A stretch of 64,000 nt of DNA from Aldehydirespirator sp965116865 (GTDB lineage Bacteria > Actinomycetota > Acidimicrobiia > Acidimicrobiales > Aldehydirespiratoraceae): assembly GCA_965116865.1 (NCBI GenBank), contig OZ220727.1:2790001-2854000 (forward strand). Direction: 5' to 3'. Positions 7,488-16,854 of this stretch are shown here, piece by piece. Under the pieces are notes generated by a model, which searched no databases, was not told where the DNA came from, and saw only the letters and a program-made list of their open reading frames with translations. Made by a program: the position numbers and the translations under genes. How positions within the stretch are numbered: the first letter of the stretch is position 1; each line of letters starts with the position of its first letter.

Positions 7488-9644
7488 ATGAGCGGGCTCG
7501 AACTCTTCCCTGAGGGCCAGAAGGTGGGCGTCTTCCGGGGATTCCGCGACGGCGGGATGGAGTTCCACGCCGATCTCACGCTTCCGTATCTGCCGACATT
7601 CCAGAACCGGCCCATGCACGGTCAGTTCGTGTTGGTCGAGTTGGACACTCCAGACGAGGCGATCCTGGGCCGGATAGCGGCGTTGTCCTCAGACGGGAGG
7701 CTGTCGGCAGGCTCGGGCGAGGAGTACAACATCCGAGCCCTCCAGGAGAACCGCGTTGTTCCCGAGGACATTCGCAAGCGGTATCTCCGCTACCGGGTCA
7801 ACATCCGGGTGCTAGGAGTGCTCAGGTCCACCCAGCAAGGACTCACCTTCGTGGCCTCGCTGCGCCGACTCCCTCCAACGGGCAGCGCTGTGGCGTTCCC
7901 GTCCGGGCGTGTGCTGCAAGAAATCACCGGACACCACGACCGAGGCGCCACCATCGGCCATCTAGCGCTGGGTGAGTACTTCTTTGGCCCCGCCGATGAA
8001 GCGACAGAAGACTGGATCCAACCCCAACCCGACCACGCTCGGGTCAAGTTCGCGGTGCAGAACCTCGTATCGCGCCGAAGCTTCATCTTCGCCCGCGCTG
8101 GGTTCGGAAAGTCCAATCTAGCCAAGCTGCTATTCAGTAGTCTCTACGAGGGCACGCCCACCGTAACCAAGCGGATGAACCATGAAGTGCCTGTCGGAAC
8201 CGTACTGTTCGATCCCGACGGCGAGTACTTCTGGCCTGACGACAAGGGCCGGCCTGGGTTCTGTGATGTGCCCGGCATGGCTGAGAAGCTGGTCGTGTTC
8301 ACCGACCGGCAGCCTCCGAGCGAGTTCTATGGCTCCTTTGTAGCTGCCGGAACACGACTGGACCTACGACGACTCGATGCTAGTGATGTGGTAGGAACGT
8401 TCCTTTCACCGGACCGCCAGCAGCAGCAGAACGTCATCAAGCTGCGCTCTCTCAACAAGATGGCCTGGGGCGAGTTGGTCGACGTCGTACACAGTGATGG
8501 TTACGGCACCGACCTTGCGGACATTAGGCGGATTCTGAGACTCGACGACGGCCAAGAAGCGGAGGCCCTAGCGGCCCGCTCGAACGCGGCCAGAATCGTC
8601 AAGGCGCTACACAACCCGGCAAGCCTGCTGTTGGACATGCTCATGGCTTCTCTTAAGGAAGGCAAGCTCTGCGTTGTGGACGTATCCCAACAGTCCCAGG
8701 AACAGGCGCTAGTGCTGTCAGGGCTAATCCTGCGCCGCATATTCCTTCACAACCAGCAGGAGTTCACCTCCGCCGAACCCACAACAATCCCCACTATCGC
8801 CGTCGTCGAGGAGGCCCAGGCTGTTCTCAACGACAGGGCTACCGCAGCGCAGCCCTACATCGCGTGGGTCAAAGAGGGCCGGAAGTATGACCTCGGAGCG
8901 GTACTGGTCACCCAGCAGCCCGGCAGTATCCCCAACGAGATCCTCAGCCAGGGTGACAATTGGTTCCTGTTCCACCTTCTGTCCGCTGGCGACCTGAAGA
9001 ACGTCAGCGCCGCGAACGCACACTTCGGCCAAGACATCTTGGCGTCGCTACTCAACGAGCCCATAGTCGGCCAAGGCGTGTTCTGGAGTTCCGCTGGACG
9101 CCGCCAGTACCCGATTCCACTTCGAGTGCGTGACTTCGAAGGCCGCAACCCACTCCAAGACGTTGACCGCAATGCCGCCGCTCCGCACACCTATGCCAGA
9201 AAACTCCGTGACAGGATTCGCTCAAGTATCACTGGCTCCAGCAGCCCCCCAGCTGTCCAGCCGGCGGCGGCGCCGTCCCTCTCGGTGGACGCTGGCGAAT
9301 CCGCCGAAATCCAGCCCGAACCGGCAGTGCCCAAACCCGAGCCCGCCGACGATACCCCGGAGGCACTAGACGTACTCAGGGCCATCGAAGCCAAGGCTAT
9401 AGAGGCCCTCCGTAACGACCCGATCTGCGAGCAAATCCGCACGGACGGCCGTCCCTGGTACGGAATACAGGTCGTCCTTATGGAGCATCTCCCGGAAGGA
9501 CTTGATAACCCGAGAGACTTCGCCTATGGCCTTGTCCCTAAGGCCCTAACTGAGATCTTCGGCCAACAGGACCACGGCTGGGAGTCGTTCACCAACCCAC
9601 GCACCGGCAAGACATGGGCCAGAGCCAAGAACACAGACAAGTAG
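7488..9644 (+). CDS. herA: HerA-like ATPase/translocase
   Basis: A 718-residue protein of the HerA/FtsK superfamily. An N-terminal beta-barrel-like region (about 1-120) precedes a Walker A motif at about 200-211 (ARAGFGKSNLAKLL), a Walker B-type IAVVEEAQAV at about 438, and the HerA-typical VTQQPGSIPNEILSQGDN and FHLLSAGDLKNVS segments. The C-terminal 100 residues, after a Pro/Ala-rich linker, form an extra domain of unknown role. HerA forms hexameric rings that pump DNA and activates NurA. The start ATG is 3 bases after the nurA stop, and the end overlaps the methyltransferase start by 31 bp, which argues for one co-translated trio. Confidence 0.88.
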   Translation: MSGLELFPEGQKVGVFRGFRDGGMEFHADLTLPYLPTFQNRPMHGQFVLVELDTPDEAILGRIAALSSDGRLSAGSGEEYNIRALQENRVVPEDIRKRYLRYRVNIRVLGVLRSTQQGLTFVASLRRLPPTGSAVAFPSGRVLQEITGHHDRGATIGHLALGEYFFGPADEATEDWIQPQPDHARVKFAVQNLVSRRSFIFARAGFGKSNLAKLLFSSLYEGTPTVTKRMNHEVPVGTVLFDPDGEYFWPDDKGRPGFCDVPGMAEKLVVFTDRQPPSEFYGSFVAAGTRLDLRRLDASDVVGTFLSPDRQQQQNVIKLRSLNKMAWGELVDVVHSDGYGTDLADIRRILRLDDGQEAEALAARSNAARIVKALHNPASLLLDMLMASLKEGKLCVVDVSQQSQEQALVLSGLILRRIFLHNQQEFTSAEPTTIPTIAVVEEAQAVLNDRATAAQPYIAWVKEGRKYDLGAVLVTQQPGSIPNEILSQGDNWFLFHLLSAGDLKNVSAANAHFGQDILASLLNEPIVGQGVFWSSAGRRQYPIPLRVRDFEGRNPLQDVDRNAAAPHTYARKLRDRIRSSITGSSSPPAVQPAAAPSLSVDAGESAEIQPEPAVPKPEPADDTPEALDVLRAIEAKAIEALRNDPICEQIRTDGRPWYGIQVVLMEHLPEGLDNPRDFAYGLVPKALTEIFGQQDHGWESFTNPRTGKTWARAKNTDK

Positions 9645-10732
9645 CAGACGCGCCCATCAACGCAGTCTGTCCGTACTTCACCATGTTCCCGTTGCGGTTC
9701 CCGTTAAAGGTGCTCGCACGCGGACAGCCGACAGGTGATTCGGTGCTTGATCCCTTCTGCGGCCGCGGTACGACGAATCTCGCGGCTCGGCTCTTCGCCA
9801 TGCCATCCACGGGCATTGACAGCCACCCGGTAGCAGCCGCCGTTACCTGGGCCAAACTCGTCACGACGACACCGCAAGCCATTACGGATTGCCTCGACGA
9901 GATCCTCGACACCGAGCGCGCCGTTTCGGCACCGCAGGGCGAGTTCTGGCAGTTGGCCTACTACAAGGACACGCTCGCGGACCTCGCCCGTGTCCGCAGC
10001 GCTCTGCAGCGTGAGCCCCTCTCGCCCGAGCGAATTGCTCTAAGGGCGATCCTGCTGGGCGCATTGCACGGTCCCCTCACCAAGTCGTCGCCTTCGTACC
10101 TGTCCAACCAGTGCCCCCGCACCTACGCCCCCAAGCCGCGTTACGCGGTCAACTACTGGAATCGGCACGGCTTGCGCCCGCCGAGAGCTGACATTCGGCG
10201 GGTCGTCGCCCGCAGAGCGGTTCGTCACTATGCACAGCAGATGCCAGTCGCGCCTCGCTCTCAGGTCCTGCTTGCCGACAGCCGCGAAGGGACGGCCTTT
10301 GATCCGATCCGGGGCCAGCACTTCGACTGGGTAATCACGTCACCGCCGTACTACCAAATGAGGACGTATCTGCCCGATCAGTGGCTGAGGCTCTGGCTGC
10401 TCGGAGGCCCCGACACCGTTGACTACTCACAGGCCGGGCAGCTCTCACACGACACGCCCGACAGCTTCACTTCCGATTTGCGGCGAGTTTGGGCGAACTG
10501 TGCCTCCGTTAGCCGGCCGGGAACTCGCCTGGTAGTGCGCTTCGGAGCCTTCCCAAATTGCCGTCTTGATCCAGCGGAACTACTCCGAACGAGCCTTAAG
10601 GACACCGGCTGGCGTATCCAAACCCGCCTCGGTGCGGGACCGGCTCCGTCAGGGCGTCGCCAAGCCGAGCACTTCGGAGTCACGTCGTCACCGCGCAAGG
10701 AGTTCGACTTGTGGGCCGTCCTTTCGCCCTAG
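9614..10732 (+). CDS. DNA amino-methyltransferase in the NurA-HerA operon
   Basis: A 372-residue protein with the SAM-binding motif DPFCGRGTT at residues 46-54 and the catalytic TSPPYYQM at about 241. The PPY motif marks an N6-adenine or N4-cytosine methyltransferase; the order (SAM motif first, catalytic motif after a long insert of about 190 residues) leaves room for target recognition in between. The ATG lies inside the last codons of herA, so translation is coupled. Its stop is 8 bp from the end of the convergent drmC. I infer a self-marking role for a NurA-HerA-methyltransferase system; it could also be a stray modification gene. Confidence 0.8.
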   Translation: MGQSQEHRQVADAPINAVCPYFTMFPLRFPLKVLARGQPTGDSVLDPFCGRGTTNLAARLFAMPSTGIDSHPVAAAVTWAKLVTTTPQAITDCLDEILDTERAVSAPQGEFWQLAYYKDTLADLARVRSALQREPLSPERIALRAILLGALHGPLTKSSPSYLSNQCPRTYAPKPRYAVNYWNRHGLRPPRADIRRVVARRAVRHYAQQMPVAPRSQVLLADSREGTAFDPIRGQHFDWVITSPPYYQMRTYLPDQWLRLWLLGGPDTVDYSQAGQLSHDTPDSFTSDLRRVWANCASVSRPGTRLVVRFGAFPNCRLDPAELLRTSLKDTGWRIQTRLGAGPAPSGRRQAEHFGVTSSPRKEFDLWAVLSP

Positions 10733-10740
10733 TGCACGGC

Positions 10741-11532
10741 CTAGGCGGCGGGTAGTGGCTTCAGCAGGCTGGTGTCGATCAGGCCTTGGAAGTGGGTTGT
10801 GACGCTGGTGGCCAGGGCTCGGTCGCGGGTTAGGAGCCCGAGTTCGATATTGCGGTCCAGGGCAGCAGCCGTGAGGTTGGCCGATGTGATAAAGACAGCT
10901 TCGTCGTCCACAACGACTGCTTTGGCGTGGAGTACGCCTGATGGACCGTCGGGTTCGAGAGAGCGCGGGTCGTAGAACACGGCCGGTCTGGACGTGCCGG
11001 GCCAGTCTGTGCTCCAGAAGCGGTCCGCGAATCGACGCGCGAGCTGGTCTGGTGCAGTGGTGTCGCCCCTGGTTCGCTGGATGTTCAGCATGAGAACAAC
11101 CCGCAGGCCGGGGATTTCTTCCATGCGCTGAGCGAGGTCCGCGAAGGCTCGAAGACCGTCGAAGTACACGTAGGTGCTCATCCACACCGACTGGGTGGCG
11201 GTGCGCACGAGTTCCTCGTACACGCGACGGGTATCGCGGGCGTGGAGACCGGGCACCTCGGGGCCTGACCACACCAGGTCGAGAGCCGGGGCTCCGCCGA
11301 CGGCCTGATCCAGAGAGCGCACCCATGTCGAGACGGCCCGGCCTGTGATTCCGATGGACGCTAGTTCAGTCAAGTCGGCGACGAGTTCGTCGGTCCCGGT
11401 CTGTATGCCCAGCACGGATCGAAGGGCGAGCGGCGAGGGGACATCGGGCAGGGCCCCGGTCTCGTAGGCGTCGGCGAGGCGCTTGCGGAGGTGTGCTGGA
11501 AGAGCCGCGACTCGGCTACCTGGCGCCATCAC
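10741..11532 (-). CDS. drmC: DISARM protein DrmC, phospholipase D-fold
   Basis: A 263-residue protein with one HxK motif, LHAKAVVVDDEAVF at about 198, followed by TSANLTAAALDRN and ELG, the signature of phospholipase D-type nucleases. Single-motif members act as dimers. Position and size match DrmC, the last gene of class 1 DISARM, which is reported as dispensable for protection in the tested system. It is the last gene of the minus-strand block and lies 20 bp after drmB. The start is GTG at 11532 or ATG at 11529. Confidence 0.85.
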   Translation of the reverse strand: MMAPGSRVAALPAHLRKRLADAYETGALPDVPSPLALRSVLGIQTGTDELVADLTELASIGITGRAVSTWVRSLDQAVGGAPALDLVWSGPEVPGLHARDTRRVYEELVRTATQSVWMSTYVYFDGLRAFADLAQRMEEIPGLRVVLMLNIQRTRGDTTAPDQLARRFADRFWSTDWPGTSRPAVFYDPRSLEPDGPSGVLHAKAVVVDDEAVFITSANLTAAALDRNIELGLLTRDRALATSVTTHFQGLIDTSLLKPLPAA

Positions 11533-11552
11533 AGTGTCAGGTGGTCATATGC

Positions 11553-13340
11553 TCACGGCGCAGGGAAGAAGGCGGCGTCGGGCACTCCGAGCACCGGCAC
11601 GACCAGCGCTCTGTCGAGGTAGTCGTTGCGCATCTCGCAGGAAGTCTCGGCGATCAGGGCGCAACCGTGGCAGGCGGCGCCGTGCAGGAAGCGTTGCTCC
11701 ATGCCGTCGCTGGCGGCGTGTTGGGCGCATATCGGGTCATTGGAGCACAGCAGCGCCATGTCCAGCGCGTTGGCGAGGTGATCTTCGATGTGGCGGGCCT
11801 GCTGCACCAGCCCGCCGAGCGTGCCTTCGGCGTCAGGGGTGCCGGTGTAGAGCAGCAGGCCGTGGTTGTCGTCCTCGACGTAGACGCGCTCGCGGATGGA
11901 ACTCGCCGGGTAGCCGCAGCGCATCGACATCGACTGGATCAGCAGGTGCGCCAGGGTGTGCAGCAGTATGTAGGGGCCGCCTGGGAACGGGCGTTGCCGG
12001 CGGCGATCCTGCTGCCAAGCATTGTGCTGAGCGAGGAGCTGGTCGAGGCGCTGAGCCACCGCTGGGTGCTTCTGCCATGCCCGGACAGCTGCTTGGCCGA
12101 GATGCACGAAGACGCCCTCGCCCCGGTTCTCCACCGCTGGGAACCAGCGCGGTTCGACCGCGATGTCGGCCCGTTCCACATCGGTGTCGTACTCGCCGTG
12201 GATGTTCCTCATGGCCGCCTCGAAGCGGGTGAATCCGACGAGCGCCTGGACCTCGCGCAGTCGGTGGAGTTGCACCACTGACTCGACGCGGCTGCTCAGC
12301 GGCGACCCGGGGTGCCGCCATGCGATGTCGGGAAGGCGACGGGCGTGGAAGTCTGGATCGACGGGCACGTCGTCGCCGTAGCCCTCGGGAGCGGCAAGCA
12401 GAGCTTCGAGCTCGGCGACCTTCACAGGGCGGTCGCCGGTTCCGCCGCGCTTCAACTGCGCTATTGCCGCCAGGACTTCGTCGTCGGTGAACGGGCTCAG
12501 CCTCTCAGTGACCTTCGGCTTCTTCTTGATGAACTGTAGATCGCCAGGGTTGTCTACGATCTGCAGGTCATCCCACAGCTCGCGCACGGCCTGCTCGACG
12601 GCCGAGCCACGGTCGGGTAGCGACAATGCGCTCACAACCTGCGCGAAGTAGGCATTCGACGCCGTGCGGATAAGCAGCCGGCTCGGTCGGTCGCACTCCT
12701 CTTCGGTGTCTAGGCCGAGCCACGGCCGCTTACCACGGCAGTTGCCGAGGGGCCTGTGCTCAAACTCTGTCGCCTCGTATAGGCGCCTCGACTTGCCACA
12801 GTCACACCGCACGACGAGCTCGGCCAGGTCGCCAGTGGTGCCGCGCTCATCTAGCCAGAGTTGGCGTCGACAGCGTTCGCCGCCACGATGCGCGAACCCG
12901 GACCAGTCGAGGTCGTCCACGTGCCCCTTCGGACAAGCCCGCACGAACCGGGTCGGGACCACCGCCCGGCCGTCGAAACGACGCTTGTCGTCCAATCCCC
13001 GTCGATGCACCAGGCGCCGGGAGCGTCGGCGGTCGGGGTCGCCGTCGTCGTCTTGGAGCACGAACCACTCCGGGAAGGCCCATGCGCCGATGCCCCGGCC
13101 CGGCGACCAAGGATCGGGAGGTTCCGGCGGCGGCGCGTACATTCGAGGGGAAGGCACGCCGGTGATGGTCCCGAGCAGACCGGCGAGCCGCTCATCAATG
13201 ATCTCTTCGAGGTCGCCGGTGTTGGGCCACGTCTCAAGTCCGGCGACTATGGCGGCGTGTTCGGGCAGGTCCAAGAGCGCGCCCGGCCCGTAAGTGGTGA
13301 TCACCTGGCTCTGGCGCAGCTGCCCGTGGCCTCGGCTCAC
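11553..13340 (-). CDS. drmB: DISARM protein DrmB, DUF1998
   Basis: A 595-residue protein beginning MSRGHGQLRQSQVITTYGPG, as is typical of DrmB. The C-terminal DUF1998 region has LHTLAHLLIQSM at about 457 and a cysteine set, CSNDPICAQH near 530 and CHGCALIAETSCE near 560, that probably binds zinc. DrmB forms a complex with DrmA that loads on DNA with free 5' ends and shields or gates the helicase. It sits between drmA and drmC, with 67 bp to drmA and 20 bp to drmC, in one transcriptional direction. Confidence 0.9.
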   Translation of the reverse strand: MSRGHGQLRQSQVITTYGPGALLDLPEHAAIVAGLETWPNTGDLEEIIDERLAGLLGTITGVPSPRMYAPPPEPPDPWSPGRGIGAWAFPEWFVLQDDDGDPDRRRSRRLVHRRGLDDKRRFDGRAVVPTRFVRACPKGHVDDLDWSGFAHRGGERCRRQLWLDERGTTGDLAELVVRCDCGKSRRLYEATEFEHRPLGNCRGKRPWLGLDTEEECDRPSRLLIRTASNAYFAQVVSALSLPDRGSAVEQAVRELWDDLQIVDNPGDLQFIKKKPKVTERLSPFTDDEVLAAIAQLKRGGTGDRPVKVAELEALLAAPEGYGDDVPVDPDFHARRLPDIAWRHPGSPLSSRVESVVQLHRLREVQALVGFTRFEAAMRNIHGEYDTDVERADIAVEPRWFPAVENRGEGVFVHLGQAAVRAWQKHPAVAQRLDQLLAQHNAWQQDRRRQRPFPGGPYILLHTLAHLLIQSMSMRCGYPASSIRERVYVEDDNHGLLLYTGTPDAEGTLGGLVQQARHIEDHLANALDMALLCSNDPICAQHAASDGMEQRFLHGAACHGCALIAETSCEMRNDYLDRALVVPVLGVPDAAFFPAP

Positions 13341-13407
13341 GGTTCAACTCCGCCCGACCCGAAGAGGTGGCCCGCCATAGCCGCGGAACGGGCGCGTGCG
13401 CGGCTCA

Positions 13408-16400
13408 TCATCCGCTGCTCGCTCGAGACGCCGACAGTGGCTTGATGTAGAGGTCGACCTCGGGCTCCACGTCGCGCAGCGAGCGATTGGCCCGGAATTT
13501 GCGCTGATGGGGCGACTCGAAGTCCTCTTCGAGCATCTCGCGCAGCAGCGGCCGGGGCGTGCGGAGTTCGTACTTCTGGTACTGGACCTCTACGTTGGCG
13601 TCCTGGAAGTCCGCGACCACCGTGAGCCACGAGTCGAGTAGATCAACGACGCGGGACCGCACGCTACGCAGCCGCTCGTCCCGCTCGGCCTCGTCGACGA
13701 AAGGCTGCCGGTCTACGCGATCCGCGAAGAAGCCAAGAAGGGCGCGCTCGACGTCGACGCGAACCACGGCGAGCGCCTCGACTCCCCTGGATGGCGTCAG
13801 AGTCGCATCGGAATGCCGGGCCAGTCCCACCAGCGTCCCGGCGAGGCCGCGGTCGAGGGCGCGGGCCGAGAACGGCGTCACGCTCGACACCTCCACCGAG
13901 CGGTAGAAGGTCTCGTGGTAGTGGCGGAACCGCTCGTAGTGCGACCGGTCCCGCGGCTTGTGGACGTTGAGCAGGGTCACCACGAGCCCCGGCTTGTCGT
14001 CGACGCGGCCCACCCGGCTGGTGGCCTGGATGTATTCGGCGTGGGTCTTGGGCTGGCCGAGCACGACCATGAGCCCTAGCCGCGGAATGTCGAGGCCGAC
14101 CGAGATCATGTTGGTGGCGATCGCGCTGTCCACCCGTCCCTGCTCGTGGGCGCCGCGGCTCAGCCGCGCCCGGGCCTGTGCCACCTTGTCGGTGGAGACC
14201 CGGGATGTCAGCTCCACGACCTCCGACATGGTCCTGCGGTCCTGGAACAGGCCACGGGCCTCGCCGATGCGCTTGCGCAGGCCGTAGGTCTTGACGGTGT
14301 TCTGGACCTCCTCCTCGAGGATGCGGCGGGCCCCGCCGAGTTCGCGCAGGCTGTTGAAGTAGCCGAGCACCGTCATGTACGGATCAGCGGGGTTGTACTC
14401 GTTGCGGTGCCCTCCGGCGTCTCGGTAGGCCCGCTCGGCTGCTCCCATCAGCGCCAGCCAGACCCGCCGCATGAGCACCTTCGGGTTGCGACCCGGCGAC
14501 GCGATGCCCAGATACATTCGCCCCGGCACCCGGTCCAGTGGCACAACCTGTGCGAAGAACGAGTCCCGGCGGTCAGGACCCGGCGGCGGGAACACTTCCG
14601 TGAGCGACCGAGCGAACAGCGCCTGTATCTGGTCCTGGGCCTGCCGGACGGTGGCGGTGGACGCCACGATCTTTGGGCGCGCCGACCGGGCGACAGGGTC
14701 CTCGGAGGCATCGACCGGGTGCTCCGAGGCGCGCACGCACAGGGCCTCTATAGCGGTCTCATACAGGCCTACCATCGTGCCGAGCGGTCCCGATATGAGA
14801 TGCAACTCGTCCTGGATTACTAGGTCGGGGCCGTCCAGCGGCCGCTTCAGCGGACTCCCCCGTCTCGGCTCGGCTGCGCTGTAGAAGCCGGTGTCGTCAA
14901 AGCGGTCTGCGCCGCCGAGCAGGGCACCGGTCTGGCCGGTGAACGGAAGCGACGCGAACTTGTCCACGGTGGCGATGAGGAACGCTGGCAAGCGCCTGTA
15001 GATCGGCTCGTCCACTGCCAGGATGGGAAGCGGTCGGTCGCCGCTGAAGTCGCACTCGAAGTTGGCGCAGACGATCCGCAACTCGCGCGGCTGATCGTCG
15101 TCGGGCAAGAGCGTGAACGACACCGGCTCAAACCGGGTGCCGCACCGCGGGCAGCTCTCGAGCGGAATGGGCATCGGCTTGCCGGGGTCGCTCTTGAACT
15201 GTCGGGTCTTGGTGCGGGCGGTGTCGGATCGGCTGTCACCCTTGCGGCCCATCACGTTGGGAGTGGCTGCCTTGCCGACCCACAGGCCGATCTCGATTGG
15301 CCATCTGCCGTAACGATCTGGGTCGGCCTCGCGTTCCAGTTCCAAGGCGCAAACGAGGCCAGCGGCCCGTCCGAGTTGGTCGAGGGTGAGCAGCCGCAGC
15401 GTGTAGCGCATGATCACCGCCACCCCCGCCCCTTGCAGGCCTTCCTGTTCCGGTCGCCGCAGCCGGCGCAGCATGATCGTGAAGGCGGCAAGCCCCAGGT
15501 ACGCCTCGGTCTTGCCGCCACCGGTTGGGAAGAACAACAGATCGACAATCTCACGCTCGGGACTGCGCCTGTCGGCCAGTCCGCCGATATTCAGCAGGAT
15601 GAACGCGAGCTGGAAGGCTCGCCACTCCGGTGCCCCTTCGCCCGAACGCCAGCGCAGTGCCCGGGCCACGGCCCGGTTCGCCACCTTGAACGCGTCCAGC
15701 GCGTCGGGGTCTTCGACCAGTACGCCGATGCCCCGCTCGATGCGATCGGCGGCCATCCCGGCCCGCCGCAGCAGTTCCTCGCCGACGTCGTGGCGGTTAC
15801 CGCCTAGAGCTTCGAGCCCGTCGCGCTGCTGGCCGATCCATGTGCGGTAGCGATCCACAAGAGGTTGCAGTGCCTCGGATGCGGCCTGCCCGTCGGCGAG
15901 CGCGCCGAGCTTCTCCATGGACAACTCCGCGTCGGGCACCGACGCGGTCTCGGTCTTGGCGACCGTGGCGCCCGGAATCCAGGCCGTGTGCAGCACCCGG
16001 CACTCGCCTTCGTGGATCTCCCAGTCGGCGGAGGTTCCGTGACCGACTGCGTACCCGGGTACGTCCGCGTAGTGGAGGTCGGCGACTTGGTCGTCCCACT
16101 CGGTGGCCAGCACGCCGCGGGGATCGGGCCGTGGCACGAACGGCACTGGGCCCGCCACCTCTAGTTCGGCCTGGAAGACGTAGGACTGCTCGATGTCGCC
16201 TCCGCTCTCGGGATCGTCGGGGCGTCCGGCCACTGAGGGTCGATTGTTGACGAGGAACACCGACACCGACCGTGTGCCCTCATCGAGGCCCGCGAGCCGC
16301 ACCGTGTCGATCGGCCTGACAGCAGTGTGCAGCCTGAGGCCGCCCGACTGCGGGACCGGATGGTCGGCGACCGTCTTGGAGAGCGCGATCGACAAGGCGC

Positions 16401-16854
16401 GCTCCTGCGGCTCGCGCTGCCACACCGGCACAGTCTCGCCGTCCGGGTTTTCGTGCTCGGCCTTGCTGTAGTCGCCCCACCGCACGGTGACTGTCAGTTC
16501 CTCGGCAGCGTCCGGCACGAGGAAGCTCAGTCCGATCGACGACGGGAAGAAGCCCTTCTTGGCGGCTGTGCGCTCCTCGGTGGACTCCTCGGACAGCCCT
16601 GCCACAGTCGGGGTCTCATCCAGCGGGTCGTCCTCGTCGGCATCGGAACGCTGCTCGGGCGGCGCATCCGAGGGCACCAGGAATCCGGTCAAGTACCAGT
16701 TCGAGGGACGCACCCACCCCGGCAGCCGCTCCTCAGCCAGTTCGTGCCCCGCACCCGGCCCCACCAGATCGAGCCCTAGTGCCTCTGCCAAGTATTCGCG
16801 CACCGCCGGGGAATCAGCCGGCACTGCTCCTGAGCGTGTGGACTCCGTGCTCAC
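13408..16854 (-). CDS. drmA: DISARM helicase DrmA
   Basis: A 1,148-residue superfamily 2 helicase. Motif I is FFPTGGGKTEAYLGLA at about 438, motif II the unusual VIQDELHLISG (DELH in place of DEAH) at about 677, and motif VI QATSRVGRV at about 941. A zinc-ribbon insert lies near 563-600 (CPRCGTRF and CANFECDF). These features match DrmA. The GTG start overlaps the stop of the upstream ATPase gene (GTGA), so drmA is coupled to a non-canonical upstream gene rather than to drmD/drmMI. The frame is intact. Confidence 0.9.
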   Translation of the reverse strand: MSTESTRSGAVPADSPAVREYLAEALGLDLVGPGAGHELAEERLPGWVRPSNWYLTGFLVPSDAPPEQRSDADEDDPLDETPTVAGLSEESTEERTAAKKGFFPSSIGLSFLVPDAAEELTVTVRWGDYSKAEHENPDGETVPVWQREPQERALSIALSKTVADHPVPQSGGLRLHTAVRPIDTVRLAGLDEGTRSVSVFLVNNRPSVAGRPDDPESGGDIEQSYVFQAELEVAGPVPFVPRPDPRGVLATEWDDQVADLHYADVPGYAVGHGTSADWEIHEGECRVLHTAWIPGATVAKTETASVPDAELSMEKLGALADGQAASEALQPLVDRYRTWIGQQRDGLEALGGNRHDVGEELLRRAGMAADRIERGIGVLVEDPDALDAFKVANRAVARALRWRSGEGAPEWRAFQLAFILLNIGGLADRRSPEREIVDLLFFPTGGGKTEAYLGLAAFTIMLRRLRRPEQEGLQGAGVAVIMRYTLRLLTLDQLGRAAGLVCALELEREADPDRYGRWPIEIGLWVGKAATPNVMGRKGDSRSDTARTKTRQFKSDPGKPMPIPLESCPRCGTRFEPVSFTLLPDDDQPRELRIVCANFECDFSGDRPLPILAVDEPIYRRLPAFLIATVDKFASLPFTGQTGALLGGADRFDDTGFYSAAEPRRGSPLKRPLDGPDLVIQDELHLISGPLGTMVGLYETAIEALCVRASEHPVDASEDPVARSARPKIVASTATVRQAQDQIQALFARSLTEVFPPPGPDRRDSFFAQVVPLDRVPGRMYLGIASPGRNPKVLMRRVWLALMGAAERAYRDAGGHRNEYNPADPYMTVLGYFNSLRELGGARRILEEEVQNTVKTYGLRKRIGEARGLFQDRRTMSEVVELTSRVSTDKVAQARARLSRGAHEQGRVDSAIATNMISVGLDIPRLGLMVVLGQPKTHAEYIQATSRVGRVDDKPGLVVTLLNVHKPRDRSHYERFRHYHETFYRSVEVSSVTPFSARALDRGLAGTLVGLARHSDATLTPSRGVEALAVVRVDVERALLGFFADRVDRQPFVDEAERDERLRSVRSRVVDLLDSWLTVVADFQDANVEVQYQKYELRTPRPLLREMLEEDFESPHQRKFRANRSLRDVEPEVDLYIKPLSASRASSG

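Noticed and set aside
13408..16854. Class 2 DISARM
   Set aside because: There is no DrmE or C5-cytosine methyltransferase DrmMII; DrmD and the adenine methyltransferase DrmMI indicate class 1.
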